Assembly (NCBI GenBank): GCA_035222895.1
Contig: JAVYIG010004939.1
Span: 1-64,000 of the forward strand
Origin: Strongylocentrotus droebachiensis
Lineage: Eukaryota; Echinodermata; Echinoidea; Camarodonta; Strongylocentrotidae
DNA: 64,000 nucleotides
Reading direction: 5' to 3'
Part shown: positions 24,314 through 36,546 of the stretch, in pieces
Layout of the letters: every line of letters starts with the position of its first letter
How positions within the stretch are numbered: the first letter of the stretch is position 1
Translations under genes and position numbers: made by a program
The notes under the pieces: model-generated
What the model was told of the DNA's origin: nothing
Seen by the model: the letters and a program-made list of their open reading frames with translations, nothing else
The model's database searches: none

Positions 24314-24509
24314 GAGGCAGTGGTATGTAGCTTCACCAGAGCTGACCACCTGTTCACTATAGACCATACAATACGAACATAGGAGTTGCTTTGTCAGACG
24401 TGCTGTAGCATCACCAGGAAAAGAAGGGTAATGTGGAGGTACTGCATAAAAGAATGCAATTCTTTTGTGAGCATTTGCTGAGCTGGGGGAAGTTACATAC
24501 CACTGTCTT
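24314..24509. mobile_element. ~196-bp MITE with GGCAGTGGTATGTA termini
   Basis: GGCAGTGGTATGTAGCTTC at the left end pairs with the inverted GAAGTTACATACCACTGTC at the right end. Single copy in this window, no open frame. Confidence 0.7.
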
Positions 24510-24714
24510 TTCTTAGCTCACTAATGATTGACAGATGATGTCACAAAATGAATGAGATCTTGAGCATTTTTTAGGTCGGAGCCTAACAAATATTCTAAAA
24601 TCTATGAAATATATTTAGATGTTTGAATGACAAATTGTATGCAGCCCAGCACGTCAACAGGAATCAACTTGGATGTCACCCGACCTATAAACCATCAACG
24701 CGATTATCTAGTAA

Positions 24715-25515
24715 GACAATCATCTTAATATTCTCCGCATGAACTTTTGTGGGAGTCATTTATCGACGACGCTGGAACTTTCTTACATTTTCTCATCTAC
24801 TAAAAGGGGATTGAGAAGACATTGCTATTACATTCGGTGGGTGTTGCTAATTTGCCTGATGCCTGCTTTATATTCATTAAGGATGTCTATTACTTAGACA
24901 TGCCTACCCCCAGGTTTTGTCATGTTACTGTCAGGTGATGGGTACCGTTACGACTTTAATCCGACATCAAATGAATTACATATCACTGGGAGAATGAAAA
25001 TGTTCGACTGAATACAGTCTTTGAATATCGATGAAGAAACATCTGCTGATGTGCCAAACACAACCATTTAATAATTCTTTTCTTTAAGTATAACTTAACC
25101 ATACTGTTCGTTAAAAAAAAATTGCTGCTCGTAATGTTAAAGCATCTTCATGATCAAAAAGAGAACAGATTTTTTAAATGAAGAAAGACAATCTTAATAT
25201 TCTCTGCATTAATTATTGTGGGTGTCATGTAATCAACGGTGTTGGACCTTTCTCGCTTTTTCTCATCTACTAAAAGGGGATTGAGAGGACATTGCTTTTA
25301 AATTCAGTGGGTGTTGCCAATTTGCGTGATGACTGCTTTATATTCATTAAGGATGTCCATCTCCCAGACATTGTCCTGTTACTGTCACGTGATGGGTACC
25401 GTTACGGTTTTAATCCGACACCAAATGAATTAAATATCACCGGAGAATGAATATGTCCGGCTGAATACAGGCGTGGAATATCAATGAAGAAACATCTGCT
25501 GATCATTGCGCCAAA
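24715..25515. repeat. Local direct duplication of a ~330-bp segment
   Basis: 24715-25058 and 25187-25515 are clearly similar in the same orientation. Both contain CTCATCTACTAAAAGGGGAT, GCTTTATATTCATTAAGGAT and GATGGGTACCGTTACG. Differences are scattered substitutions and small indels, so the duplication is not recent. No conserved reading frame is evident. Confidence 0.85.
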
Positions 25516-26378
25516 TTGTCGGAAGGATCGAGTGTTGCAGAGGTTCCCGTGCACAGAACAACTTTTAATCAAAGGCGCCCAATAGACGGGTTAACCAGGG
25601 AGGTGGAAGAAAGGAGTGAAAACTCTTGTAATCTATTCAAACGCATTCGTGAGTGCTAAAGCGTAACAATGGGATTTGAAACATTCCACTTGGCTTTGAA
25701 GTTCCATGCTCCGAGCCGCGCTTCTACTGAGGCGCATTTCGGAGGCCAGGCACCACTTTCACATTTATTACAAAACATTAAATTACCGGCCAAATTTCAA
25801 CTTTATATGGGGATCGTATTGGGAATAGTGCATCAAACAATTTTTCAAATTTAGAACTTCGCTCTCCCTATAATTTGTGTGTCAGAGTTGGTAAAGAAAA
25901 ATTAGATCCTGAAAAAAACTCAATATTTTAGGATAATGCGCTAATTTGTGTTAGTTTTAATGTCCCGTTATTTAATCCATGATTTACAATCTTCGACAAC
26001 ATTAAGTTTGCTAATGCGTGTTTTCGCGTGTTTTTTGTATTTGTGCAATTGGAAAAAGGATGAAATTACACAAGTTTGCGTTCGCTTGTTATACTCATTA
26101 CACCTCCAACAATTGATGAGAAATCCTTGAAAGGGACAGCGAACAGTAATTGCTGGGATACCATTTTCTGATGTAGGAATTCTAAATCCTGAAATTTCAT
26201 GCGCTCTTTTATCTCACCACCTGGTGAACATTTGCAGATTAGCGCATAACTTTTCGGCGGCTTGGAGCATGGGTTCAAAGGAAAGCGGCTTGATTCCACT
26301 CCTTTCTTTCACCTCTCTGGTAAACCGGTCTATTCTACTGCGGCATTCACCCAGGAGCGTCGCTAGACCTTTTTCAGT
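25516..26378. other. Spacer
   Basis: Short open frames only, none recognisable. The end of this stretch (GGAGCGTCGCTAGACC, 26354) is the motif that precedes G tracts elsewhere in the window. Confidence 0.4.
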
Positions 26379-26404
26379 GGGGGGGGGGGGGGGGGGGGGG
26401 GGGG
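26379..26404. repeat. Poly-G tract, 26 bases
   Basis: An uninterrupted G run, directly after the GCGTCGCTAG motif. Confidence 0.95.
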
Positions 26405-26458
26405 TGTAGAGGCCAACGATTACCGACAAAACTAGCCACCAATTACCGACAAAATTAA

Positions 26459-27007
26459 ATGTCCCAATATCTACAAATTTAAGCCTATAAACCCGGGGCC
26501 GAAGGCTAAATTGTTTTTCCTATGGCCTATCTATAGAGTACCGAAGCTGTGACATCATAAAAATCAATTTTTAGAATTTCTAAAAAAATTCTTCATTTTC
26601 CGAAAGAGCAGCAAAAATAATGTTCAAATGTCGAAAATCAATTGAATATGTTAAGTATTGGCTGAGATATGACCATCTGAATAAATATATTTCTTATAGG
26701 AACTCGGTGTTATTTGCTCTGGCTCCTAATGGTTAGGAGCCAGAGCAAATAACACTGAGTTCCTATAGGAAATATATTTATTCAGATGGTCATATCTCAG
26801 CCAATACTTAACACATTCAATTGATTTTCGACATAATTATGGACATTATTTTTAATGCTCTTTTGGAATATGAAGAAAAAATTGAACAATTCTAAAAATA
26901 GATTTTTGATGACGTCACACTTCACCACTCTATAGATAGTCCATAGGAAAAACAATTTAGCCTTCAGCCCCGGGTTTATAGCGTAAAATTTGTAGATATT
27001 GGGACAT
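26459..27007. repeat. Long palindrome, family P1, complete copy
   Basis: Two arms of about 272 bp meet at a 3-base loop (26730-26732), with GGCTCCTAA and TTAGGAGCC on either side. The outer ends ATGTCCCAATATCTAC and GTAGATATTGGGACAT match exactly. Arms remain highly similar throughout, so the single strand would fold into a hairpin of more than 250 pairs. No protein is encoded. A second copy starts near 63600. It is a fold-back element. Confidence 0.92.
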
Positions 27008-27185
27008 GCGTATGCGCATATGGGCATTTTCCTCGACGACATAAATATACGAATTATTTCGTCAACTTAGTCAGCATCATAGTTTAGATAACTATATATT
27101 TTAATGCAGGCGCGGAGCTAGGATCTTATTTTGAGGAAGGGGCTGTTGTATAGTGAGCAAGCGAATCACTTAAAGGGGGTGGGTG

Positions 27186-28988
27186 ATAGGCCTCCCGCGC
27201 GAAGCGCGGAAGCTTTAGACGTTTCCTTAAAGGTTAAGACCAGTAATGGTCATGCGATTGCATTGTGAAAGAAACGTTGTGGAATCGATCAGAAAAGGTT
27301 GATCATCTAGCATCTAGCATCTGCAAGGTTCTGGAATCATCAAAATGATAAGAAATTTGGCCCATTCTTCGTAAAGTTACAAGCACTATACACAGAAAGA
27401 TGTATATGGGACTACCCTATCTCTCTCACCAGACCATGAGAGAAATAAATTTACCAAATATATGAATTAGTAGGCGGTTTCCCGGCAAATTTTGTATCAT
27501 CATGTATTAGTCAAAACATATTCTTTCACATGATTGGTAATGAGAGCTTCCATTTCATTTTTTGAAATTGGGGCGTTGCCAATGCTGGTCTTTACCTTTA
27601 AATTAATAGGAAAAGAAGACGATTCGGTGTACTGTTCTCGACTCTTAATCCTTATCTGAATTCAGTTCTCCCCTCCCGCACGAAGCGCGGAAGTTTTGAC
27701 GTTTCATTAAATTATTAGAGAAAGTAGACGGTTCGTTGAACCGTGCTCGACTCTTAATCCTTGTCTGAATGAAGTTTCCCTCTCCCGCGCGAAGGGCGGA
27801 ATTTTCGGCGTTTCATTAAAGTATTAGAGAAAGAAGACGATTCGTTGTACCGTTTTCGACTATTAATAAGCCCTAATTGTCTGAATTCAGTTCCCCCCTT
27901 TAGCGCGAAGCGCGGAAGCTTTGACGTTTCCTTAAATTTTTAGAGAAAGCAGACGATTCGTTCCGTTTTCGACTCTTAATCCTTGTCTGAATTCAGTTCT
28001 CCCCCTCCCACGCGCAGCGCGAAAAGTTTAGACGTTTGATTTAATTATTATAGAAAGAAGACGATTCGTTGTACTGCTCTCGATTCTTAACCCTTATCTG
28101 AATTCAGTTCTCCCCCGGAAGTTTTGGCATTTCATTAAATTATTAGAGAAAGTAGACGATTCGTTGAACCGTGATCGACTCTTAATTATTGTCTGAATTC
28201 AGTTTCTCCCCCTCCCGCGCGAAGCGCGGAAACTTTGACGTTTCCTTAAATTATGAAAAAAAAAACAGACGATTCGGTGTACTGTTCTCGACTCTTAATC
28301 CTTATCTGAATTCAGTTCTCCCCCTCTTGCGCGAAGCGCGGAAGCTTTGACGTTTCATTAAATTATGAGTAAAAGCAGACGATTCGGTGTACTTTTCTCG
28401 ACTCTTAATCCTTATCTAAATTCAGTTCTCCCCCTCCTGCGCGAAGCGCGGAAGCTTTGATGTTTCATTAAATTATGAGTCAAAGCAGACGATTCGGTGT
28501 ACTGTTCTCGACTCTTAATCCTTATCTGAATTCAGTTCTCTCCCTCCCGCGCGAAGCGCAGAAGTTTTGACGTTTCATTGAATTATTAGAGAAAGTAGAC
28601 AGTTCGTTGATCCTTGCTCGACTCTTAATCCTTGTCTGAATAAAGTTTCCTCCTCCCGCGCGAAGCGCGGAAGTTTTGACGTTTCAATAAAATATTAGAG
28701 AAAGAAGACGATTCGTTGTACCGTTTTCGACTCTTAATAAGCCCTAATAATATGTCTGAATTCAGTTTCCCCCTTTAGCGCGAAGCACGGAAGTTTTGAC
28801 GTTTCCTTAAATATTAGAGAAAGCAGACGATTTGCTGTACCGTTTTCGACTGTTAATTCTTGTCTGAATTCAATTTCTCCTCCTCCCGCGCGAAGCGCGG
28901 AAGCCTTGACGTTTCATTAAATTATGAGAAAAAGCAGACGATTCGATGTACTGTTCTCGACTCTTAATCCTTATCTGAATTCAGCTCC
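27186..28988 (+). repeat. Satellite of ~110-bp units with a GC-rich hairpin core
   Basis: About 13 units, readable by TCTGAATTCAGTT at about 27659, 27767, 27882, 27987, 28099, 28193, 28308, 28418, 28527, 28636, 28755, 28863 and 28974. Each holds a CCGCGCGAAGCGCGG core (6-bp stem, GAA loop), then GACGTTTCATTAAATTATTA and ACTCTTAATCC. Unit length varies from about 94 to 119. One unit is split by the MITE at 27231-27597. It ends in a C run (28985-29003). Confidence 0.9.
27227..27601. mobile_element. MITE family A, complete copy 2, inside the satellite
   Basis: A 367-bp element (27231-27597) with TTAA on both sides (27227-27230, 27598-27601). Uninterrupted satellite units show a single TTAA at the same spot (CGTTTCCTTAAATT), so TTAA is a true target duplication. 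Almost identical to 19011-19377. Confidence 0.93.
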
Positions 28989-29259
28989 CCCCCCCCCCCC
29001 CCCCGAGAAAATACAAGTATTGTAGTTGTATAGTCACTCTCGAAGTCGTCACAGCGGATAAAAAGTCACAGTTCGTAGGGAAAAAAACTGGTTGGCCGAC
29101 CGACAATATACAGTACATCTCACCGACTTCAAAATTCTGCATTGATATAGTACACGAGGATCGAGCAAGAATACCGACACACCTGACCCAACATAGCAAC
29201 ATATTTACCCATGTCTTTCTTGCTCCCTCGATGAGACGACTCCGCCCAACAGACCCCTT

Positions 29260-29565
29260 CTCTTTTTTACTCCCACTCCTCCTCTCTCATGCTCTTACCT
29301 CCCCTCTCTCTCCTCTCTTTCATCTCCCGTTTCTTTTGTTTCCCTTTTCTCTTTTTTCTTTTTTTTTTCCCTTTTCTTTCTTCTCTTTCTTTTTCTTTCT
29401 TTCCTCTCCTCCCTCTTTTTCTTTTTTTTCTCTTTCTTTCTTCTCTTTTCTTTCCTTTCTTTTCCTTTCTTTTCCTTTCTTTCTTTTCTTTTCCTTTTCT
29501 TTTTTTCTTTTCTTTCCCTTTCGCTCTCTTTTTTCCCTCCCCCTTTTCTCTTTTTTCCCGACGGC
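29260..29565. repeat. CT/T-rich low-complexity tract
   Basis: Polypyrimidine mix of CTTT and TTCC words. Long Phe/Ser and Lys/Glu frames on the two strands are artefacts. Confidence 0.9.
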
Positions 29566-29594
29566 AGCGCAATTTTACCGACAATATCCTGACG

Positions 29595-29655
29595 GGTGGG
29601 GGAGGGGGGGGGGGTGTCGCACCCCACACCCCCCCCCCTTTTGCGACGCCCCTGC
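29595..29655. repeat. G and C tracts flanking GTGTCGCACC
   Basis: A G run and a C run about 20 bases apart form a hairpin-like pair, followed by TTTTGCGACGCCCCTGCA, the inverted version of the motif seen next to other G tracts. Confidence 0.85.
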
Positions 29656-29744
29656 ATTCACCATGCATAGCCATGTATATCCAGGTGTATCTTAGCCTAT
29701 ACGCAGCCTAAAAGTTCAGCATGTTCAGACGGGCTTCTATAGCT

Positions 29745-30292
29745 TTAAAGGTACTATGTCCCTTTTGCAGCCAACCTCAAATTCTGTAGAACTTAGCAGG
29801 AATTATGAATATGTCATGTATGTCCTATCTGTGAAATTTAAACGTTAGCAGTGTCCTAATATTCAAATTATGCAAGGAAATCCGTTTACTTGCTAGACTT
29901 CACTGTCAGACACTATTGAGTGACTGAATGGCTTTTCTTCTTCTTTGGTAATAACATACATAAAATGAGCTGTAAAGGGTACATGAGCATTAATTAGTCT
30001 ATATCAATAACCCACTTCTTGTGATGGCCAAAAATTAAACTGATTAAATCTTTGTGCAGCTTAAAACGTATGACCATTCGGTACAAATACAATGTTCTGA
30101 AAATCAAGACTATTACTTATTGGCTCTATAGCTCCTAAGTCGATTTGACAACTAATAGTCATTATTTTTACACTTGGAGACATTTTCAAGCCCCACCTTT
30201 TTTAGGGAAGTTGTAAATTAGTATTATCTTTCAAATGCCGTTGGAATTTAACCTTTTCATTTTTTGGGCCTGCAAATGGGACATAGTACCTT
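29745..30292. mobile_element. MITE family C, copy 1
   Basis: TTAAAGGTACTATGTCCC at the left end pairs with the inverted GGGACATAGTACCTTT at the right end. The whole ~545 bp matches 62924-63462 in inverted order, and a partial copy lies at 40046-40399. No transposase frame. The right-hand TTAA has mutated. Confidence 0.88.
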
Positions 30293-30325
30293 TCAGATTT
30301 GCCGCTCAAATGCAACTTAAATCGT

Positions 30326-30627
30326 TTAAAGCCCCTCTTAAGTGTTGCGAATTTGGTGGCAAAATTTCATTTAAATTGTCTCATAATGTGAAAGAGGATG
30401 TCATTTCAGATACACTTCTGCAAAGATTTCCCCCCAAAATGTGTTATAAAAGATAAAAGAATACATAACTTTGGCTTTCTGTTGAACGCAGAAAACCTAA
30501 AATTTGTATTCTTTCAACAATATCCGACTTCAAACACATTTTGTTCTGAAAATCCGTGCAGAAATGTGTTTTAAATGACATCGTCCTTCCCATTATGATA
30601 CGATTCAAGTGAATTTTTGCCACCAAG
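30326..30627. repeat. Fold-back element P3 with TTAA-type end
   Basis: Begins TTAAAGCCCCTCTTAAGTGT. From about 30355 to 30627 it is an imperfect palindrome: GGTGGCAAAATTTCA on the left pairs with TGAATTTTTGCCACC on the right, and TTCTGTTGAACGCAGAAAACC lies at its centre (about 30480-30500). One half, with the same left end, is present at 46243-46455. Confidence 0.75.
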
Positions 30628-33117
30628 GATGTAATCACTGATTAGCAACAAAAAATGTATTTGCCGGATATACGGGTATCCATATCTAGTTATCTGGTTA
30701 TAAACCACAATGACTTTATCGCAATAACCACCGAACCAATTTTATTCTCATTTACTGAAGAAACATATAGAAACATGATGATGGCTGCGATCTTATAATT
30801 TTATCGAAGCCGCGTTTATTCCTCTCTCTAAATCTTACAGTCCATAAGCTGAGAAGTATCTCCCCCGTTCCCCTTCTATATCTCCCTCTTTCTCCTCATA
30901 TTTTCTATTATCTCTCCTCCTCTCTGTCTCTCCCTTCTTTCCTCTTTCTCAAACTCTCTGTCTGTATGTCTGTATGTCTCTCTCCCCTTATCGCCCTTTT
31001 TCCTATTTCTTCCCCCCTCTCTCTCTCTTTCTTTCTTGTCCTGGTCTATTACACATCCTTTGCCCTCCGGTCACGTGTTTATTTCTTTTTTTATCTCTAC
31101 CCGTTCTTATTTCCTGACTTTCCTTCTTTAAAATAAAAGCCTAAAATCAAATTATGATTTTTAAGAAAAATATAAAAGGAAAACGGTGTGATTTTATAAG
31201 TCTTTAAACAAATAATACCAAAAATCCAATGGTAGTAAAGTAACGAGTTATTTTTTAAACAACACAAACGGTTACGTAGGAGCACAAGAGCATGAAAATA
31301 AATAAGAACATTACAATTGTCAAACGAGTGAAGTACATCAATGGCATCGAAATGCTCATATTATAATCAAGTTGAGATCCTTCACTATTTTGAAGCAATC
31401 CGTCTTCAATACACAGCGGGTCCTCATCACATCATATCGAAATTGAACACCATCTCAATAAAGTTTTTTTGGAACTTTGTAACTTTTTGATATATTATTT
31501 TGCCTGTTTTATTTATATATTTTGTTTCAGAATTGGACTCGTCCTTTGAAGAAAACGCAACCAGCCAGAGTTTCAGTCATTTCATAGTCACATCATCTTC
31601 ACCGAGCAGCATGTTTTCGTGGTGTTGAAAGGATACTATGTCTTTGTCGTGGAAGATAACGTTTCAGAATAAGAATGAAGCTTGATCAAGGCCCGGTATT
31701 CGGTGAGAATATACATTACAATTTGAATGTACATGTATACCAATCTCCCCCATTGCCCTACATGTGTCATAATTCGTCATAATCTTCTGAACGGTCCCAT
31801 GACGTTTTCGCAGGTCTTCCTTTCGCTTCTCGGCCTCGATCGGTACAAACTTTTTTTTCGATTTCTCTGACGGAGAGATTGTCCTCCTCCAAAGCAAATA
31901 AAGTGTTGTGGAAAATTGAAAGTGCGATCCATGTACGAACATACAAAAAGAGGTCAAGCAAAATTGGTCACGCACGATAAAACGCAAATCAAATTCGTCA
32001 TAATAAAGTACTGATCCATATAGCTCCGTTTAGTCTCATTTGACAACGCCCCCTATCGTCAGAGTCAGCAGCCTAACATGTTAGCCTATGGACTTTTACC
32101 CCCCCCCCCCCTAAAAAAAAAATCGTTAATTTTTTTTTTTTTTGTTTAAACGAAAAGCACATCCACCCCGACGTACGTTGACACTAGCTCTTTCATTGGA
32201 ACCCTCATGTCCCATTGACTTTTGAAAGTTCACCCACCGTAATTTGATCAAAATAGGTCGCAAGCTCGCCATTGCATATATAACGCATGTGTAACAAGTC
32301 GAACTTTGGACGCAATTTACCACGCGATTGTAAGATTATAGGTCAAGCACACGAAGGATAAGAAGCATGAATTATCAGAGATCAGTTCTGTTTGGTTCAT
32401 TATGTCCACATCAGCCAACCCCCCACCGTAATTTTTCCATTTAGTATGGGCAAACATTTTGCCGAGGTAAGCAAAAATATGAATATTCATGACACACCAT
32501 GGACTATTTGATTATTAACAGAGGGATGCAATTGTGCACCACATCAATCTCCCCTACTTTCAGATAAGTATTTTATTGTATTATGTAGTTTGGTAGGTTT
32601 ATTTTACTAACTGTTTAATTATCAGATATCAATGATAGTTTAAAGATATGGAAAATGTCCTTGTATTTTATATCTAGCTAAGCAATCTCACATACAAATT
32701 CACGACCAAGTGTCGTCTAATCCGCCGATTGCCGTCTGCTATATACGAGCGAAAATGAGACAACCGGAGCAATATGAACGAGATAGATCTCGCTCATACG
32801 ACAGAATGATCCATCAACACAATTAACGCGGTATTCATGGGGTTTAGTACGTTCTAATTATTTTCATCTACTTGACGAAGTAAAATAGACTTTCACACTC
32901 CAGTTGACAAGGATTGACCCAGCCTTGAGTTTGAGACCTATAGTCCCACATCACCGACATTAATATTAAGGTTCACACAACACGTAAGTGAACTTTGAGT
33001 GTAGGTCAATATTATGATGTTAATCTTCGACATGGTCCTGTACAGCATGTTACATGGACCATGCCGACGCACTCGCGGTTTCGCAAATTTACTAGAATCT
33101 ATAAACCACGAGCGATA
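30628..33117. other. Spacer, 2.5 kb, no gene recognised
   Basis: A CT-rich patch (about 30850-31040), a C run then A and T runs (32099-32143), otherwise AT-rich unique sequence. Minus-strand open frames near 31664-31987 have no recognisable domain. Confidence 0.45.
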
Positions 33118-33878
33118 TTAAACGCTAAGTCCACTCCAGAAATAAATTGCTTTTAATAGATGCAGAAAAACAAGAGAAACCGAGCAAACAAATTGAGTAA
33201 AGTCGGATAACTAATAAGGAAGTTATGAATTTGTTAAAAAGTATGAAAAACTATGGAACTTAAAAAAAATCACTACACAAATTGCCAATTTGGTTTTCAG
33301 TTTGTGACGTCAGTGCCTCACTGCTTATCCCATTAATTTCCCTTTTTATCCCCCAAAACTTGATTTTCCCATGCCTTTGCCCAAGTTATATGATTTGTAT
33401 CATATTACGTGCATGACGTTTCACATAATCTGTTATGAACTTTGAAGAATTCATACTATTTCCTGATCATTGTATATCTATAATCATTGGTTTTTATATA
33501 AATAGTTTCTCAAAATTCACTTTTTTCATGATTTAATTGATTTTTTTTCTCTCTATTAGTGCATCCACACAAAAACACATTACTATCAATATAACTTGGA
33601 TGCTGTTGTGAGGAAATAAGATTTTTGAGGGGAAGATTGAAAATTCATACGATCAATATAACCAAAGAAAACAATTATTGGATAGTGAGGCAATGACGTC
33701 ACAGACTAATGAATGATACGCTGATTTGTCTTGTGCTATTCAAAGTTTTTCATGTCATTAAAAATTCATAACTTTCTTATTAGTTATCCGATTTTGCTCA
33801 AACTTTTTTTGATTGGTTTGTCTGATTTTTCTGCTTCGATTGAAAGTTACTAACTTATGGAGTGGACTTGCCCTTTAA
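33118..33878. mobile_element. MITE family D with >150-bp inverted arms
   Basis: The right end reads GGAGTGGACTTGCCCTTTAA; the left end TTAAACGCTAAGTCCACTCC is its decayed inverse. Similarity continues inward (AGTCGGATAACTAATAAGGA against TTATTAGTTATCCGATTTTG), so arms exceed 150 bp, and GTGACGTCA words mark both inner edges. TTAA flanks are present. No open frame of note. Confidence 0.85.
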
Positions 33879-34927
33879 GGTTATAATGCGATAAATACGA
33901 GCAGCGGAAGGCCCTCACTCGAAGTTATTGGGAGTTTTCGCAAGCTCAACGCGGACGGAGAATCTGCGAGTCGTGTGCAAAACCGAGAAGTTGCTATTAA
34001 TAGTTTAAACAGCGGTGTGACCGCTGATGTACTGAAATCCACAACGCTTTTTGGCCAATTCTACGGGCGTTCTCAATGACGCCCTAAGTGAATCACAGCC
34101 AATCAGTGAGCTTTTACCAAAGATGGTATGGGAATTTCATCGTTTTATTACATGCGATGATCACATCAGGGGAAGAAAAATCATAGTTGAAATCATATTG
34201 AAAGTCAAGGTTGCTAGATGTATTAATATCACTAAGAAGCATGAACTCAACATCATCTATACCAGAAGTGTATCTTGAAGCCAACCCCTCGACAAAAACA
34301 AGTGGTAAAGCGAATGAGAGAAGACAGATTTTAAAATATTGAGATAAGAGAGAGAGAGAGAGACAGAGAGAGAAAGAGAGATAAGAGAAGGAGTTGGTAA
34401 AGGGTAGAATACAGATGAAACTGTTTTTTTTTAAATGTCATTTGCACCTCTGATTGACTCCATCATTAGAGGAAATAAAACAGTACAACCCCTACCCCCC
34501 TCCTCCCCCCTCCTCCCCCCCCCCTCATCCCCCCCCTCTAACTCCCCCTCACTGATCGTATGATCAGTATCGCCGTTGGCGTCGTCATGTATCATCAAAA
34601 GAAATATAAGATGTAAAACGATATATCAGGAGGCTCTTGAGAATTAATCAATTCATCGAGACTTTAACTGATACCTTCATTCCGTTGAAAACGTAAATGA
34701 AACCGTTGAAAACATCCTAAATTACGTGAACATCATTACTTGACCGGTTCTTCTCCATAATGAAACTATTTTCGTGACCGAAAAGGTCTGTACTTACCCT
34801 ATCCAGAAGGGTTTGCAAGACCTAGGTTTTTCAATTGTTTCCACTCGCTAAAATGTTGTTTGATTTGTATGTTGCAGAAGGAAATACCTTTAATTCGATT
34901 CATCATAAATTTGTTAGTGATCGCAGC
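33879..34927. other. Spacer
   Basis: A short GA microsatellite (34345-34385) and a C-rich patch (34491-34545). No recognisable coding sequence. Confidence 0.45.
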
Positions 34928-34957
34928 AGTAGTAGTGGTAGAAGTAGTAGTAGTGGA

Positions 34958-35024
<67 letters not shown>

Positions 35025-35037
35025 TCAACAGCAGCAA

Positions 35038-35069
<32 letters not shown>

Positions 35070-35198
35070 ATAGTAGTAGTAGTAGTAGTAGTAGAAGTAG
35101 TAGTAGTAGTGGTAGTAGTAGTAATGGTAGAAGTAGTAGAAGTAGGTGTAGTAGTTAGTAGCAGGAGTAGTAGTGGTAGAGGTATTAAAGTAGTAGTG

Positions 35199-35241
<43 letters not shown>

Positions 35242-35312
35242 AAGTAGTAGTAGTGGTGGTGGTGGTGGTGGTGATGGTTGTAGAAGTAGTAGGAGAAGGA
35301 GGAGGAGTAGTT
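34928..35312. repeat. (AGT)n trinucleotide array, ~385 bp
   Basis: Long AGT/AGC/GGT array. Poly-Ser, poly-Val and poly-Tyr/His frames in several phases come from it. This is the complement type of the ACT arrays at 10.7-11.6 kb. Confidence 0.95.
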
Positions 35313-36164
35313 GACCAAATGATTGAGTGTGTTTGCTATATTGTTTTTTCTTCATATTTGTTTGTTTTCATTTCCCCTTTTCAGTGTTGTCGTAAAAACG
35401 GGGTAGCCCCTGATTAATATCGCATGTAGGTAAGGGTTAGATCTTTATCTTCATTGTCTGCTAGAATAAAGAGTTTAGTCGATGTGAAATCAACGCTGAG
35501 CAAAATGCCCCAGGTAACAGTAGGTATTATTGTTGACAGGATGATGTTCAGAGAGTTTCTTTATCATCGAAGCCGCGGAGCACTGATCTGCCGCTAGTAT
35601 TCTTTTTGGCAGGTCGACGGTAGGGTAACTGGTAAGTGACGTCTTTTCCCCAATGTATTTGTCTTCTTAACTGTAATGTATGATGATACCCCGGGGTCAG
35701 ATTCAGTGTCGATTACTTCTAGACAAGCGGTGTGTCTATATACGGACTTTTATAACCTAGCTGGATTCGATTTTAATTTTTATCACGTTTTGTCATCCAT
35801 ATGGGAGGATATCAAATGTGAGTAGGAGTCCTACGTCACAATTTATTCGTGGTAAAATACAACGCTAACTGGAATCGTAACATAAGCCCTGGTCCATACA
35901 CTAAAAACCTATCCCTAACCCTTACCCTAAACCCGACCTAGAATCAAAAAGTTATTGCAACCCAATCCGGTATACCCATGATGAAATAAAGCCCGGAGCA
36001 AATGGCGTCGGAGCAAATGTCAGATCAGTGTCATGCGATATATCTCGCACGGTTCGGTGACTTCAGACGATATTTCGCTGTCCATATAAAATGAAATCAT
36101 ATCGAAGTGCTTGGAGGCGCAGCGAAAGATCACTATCCATAATTATAGCCGAATGGCAAGTGTA
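35313..36164. other. Spacer
   Basis: Includes a short telomere-like run of CCCTAACCCTTACCCTAAACCC (first 20 bases from 35912), too short and imperfect to call a telomeric repeat. No gene recognised. Confidence 0.4.
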
Positions 36165-36546
36165 CTAATCGCGTTTGGGAGACTGACATCGGCGCGGGCG
36201 TCAGCCCGAGCGCCTATCATCACTGGTCAACTCATCATTATTCATATAATATGTGTATCGTATGTGTGACGAGCGTATGCCATGTATGATTCATAAGACT
36301 AGCCTTATTTGGTGATCGATCACTTTGATTCAACCAATCAAATATCATCTCCGCGTTCCCCATCGCTCATTGGCCTATTTTGGTCTATGCTACATAAATA
36401 TTCATGAAAGAGCTTTGCAGGGGGTTCGTAGAATTTCTACGAACGAAACATGGTACATAAAAGAAAATAAAACTTTTCGTAAGGACCAGTGATGATAGGC
36501 GCTCGGGCTGACCGTGCCGATGTTACTCTATTATAAACGCGATTAG
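36165..36546. mobile_element. MITE with ~60-bp terminal inverted repeats
   Basis: CTAATCGCGTTT at the left end pairs with AAACGCGATTAG at the right. Further in, AGCCCGAGCGCCTATCATCA pairs with TGATGATAGGCGCTCGGGCT. The arms flank about 250 bp of unique sequence without an open frame. Target duplication not clear. Confidence 0.82.

Noticed and set aside
27186-28988. CRISPR-like array
   Set aside because: Units are continuous ~110-bp satellite repeats without unique spacers, in eukaryotic DNA.
29231-29711. Open frames of 120-154 codons on both strands
   Set aside because: Low-complexity CT/T-rich DNA read as Phe/Ser/Leu or Lys/Arg/Glu; no codon structure.
31664-31987. Minus-strand frame with a Lys/Glu-rich stretch
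   Set aside because: No domain, and alternative frames of similar length overlap it; not supportable as an exon without transcript data.
34835-35417. Long open frames giving poly-Ser, poly-Val or Tyr/His-rich proteins
   Set aside because: They are translations of the (AGT)n array in different phases, with no unique protein sequence.
35905-35940. Interstitial telomere repeat
   Set aside because: Only a few imperfect CCCTAA-like units.
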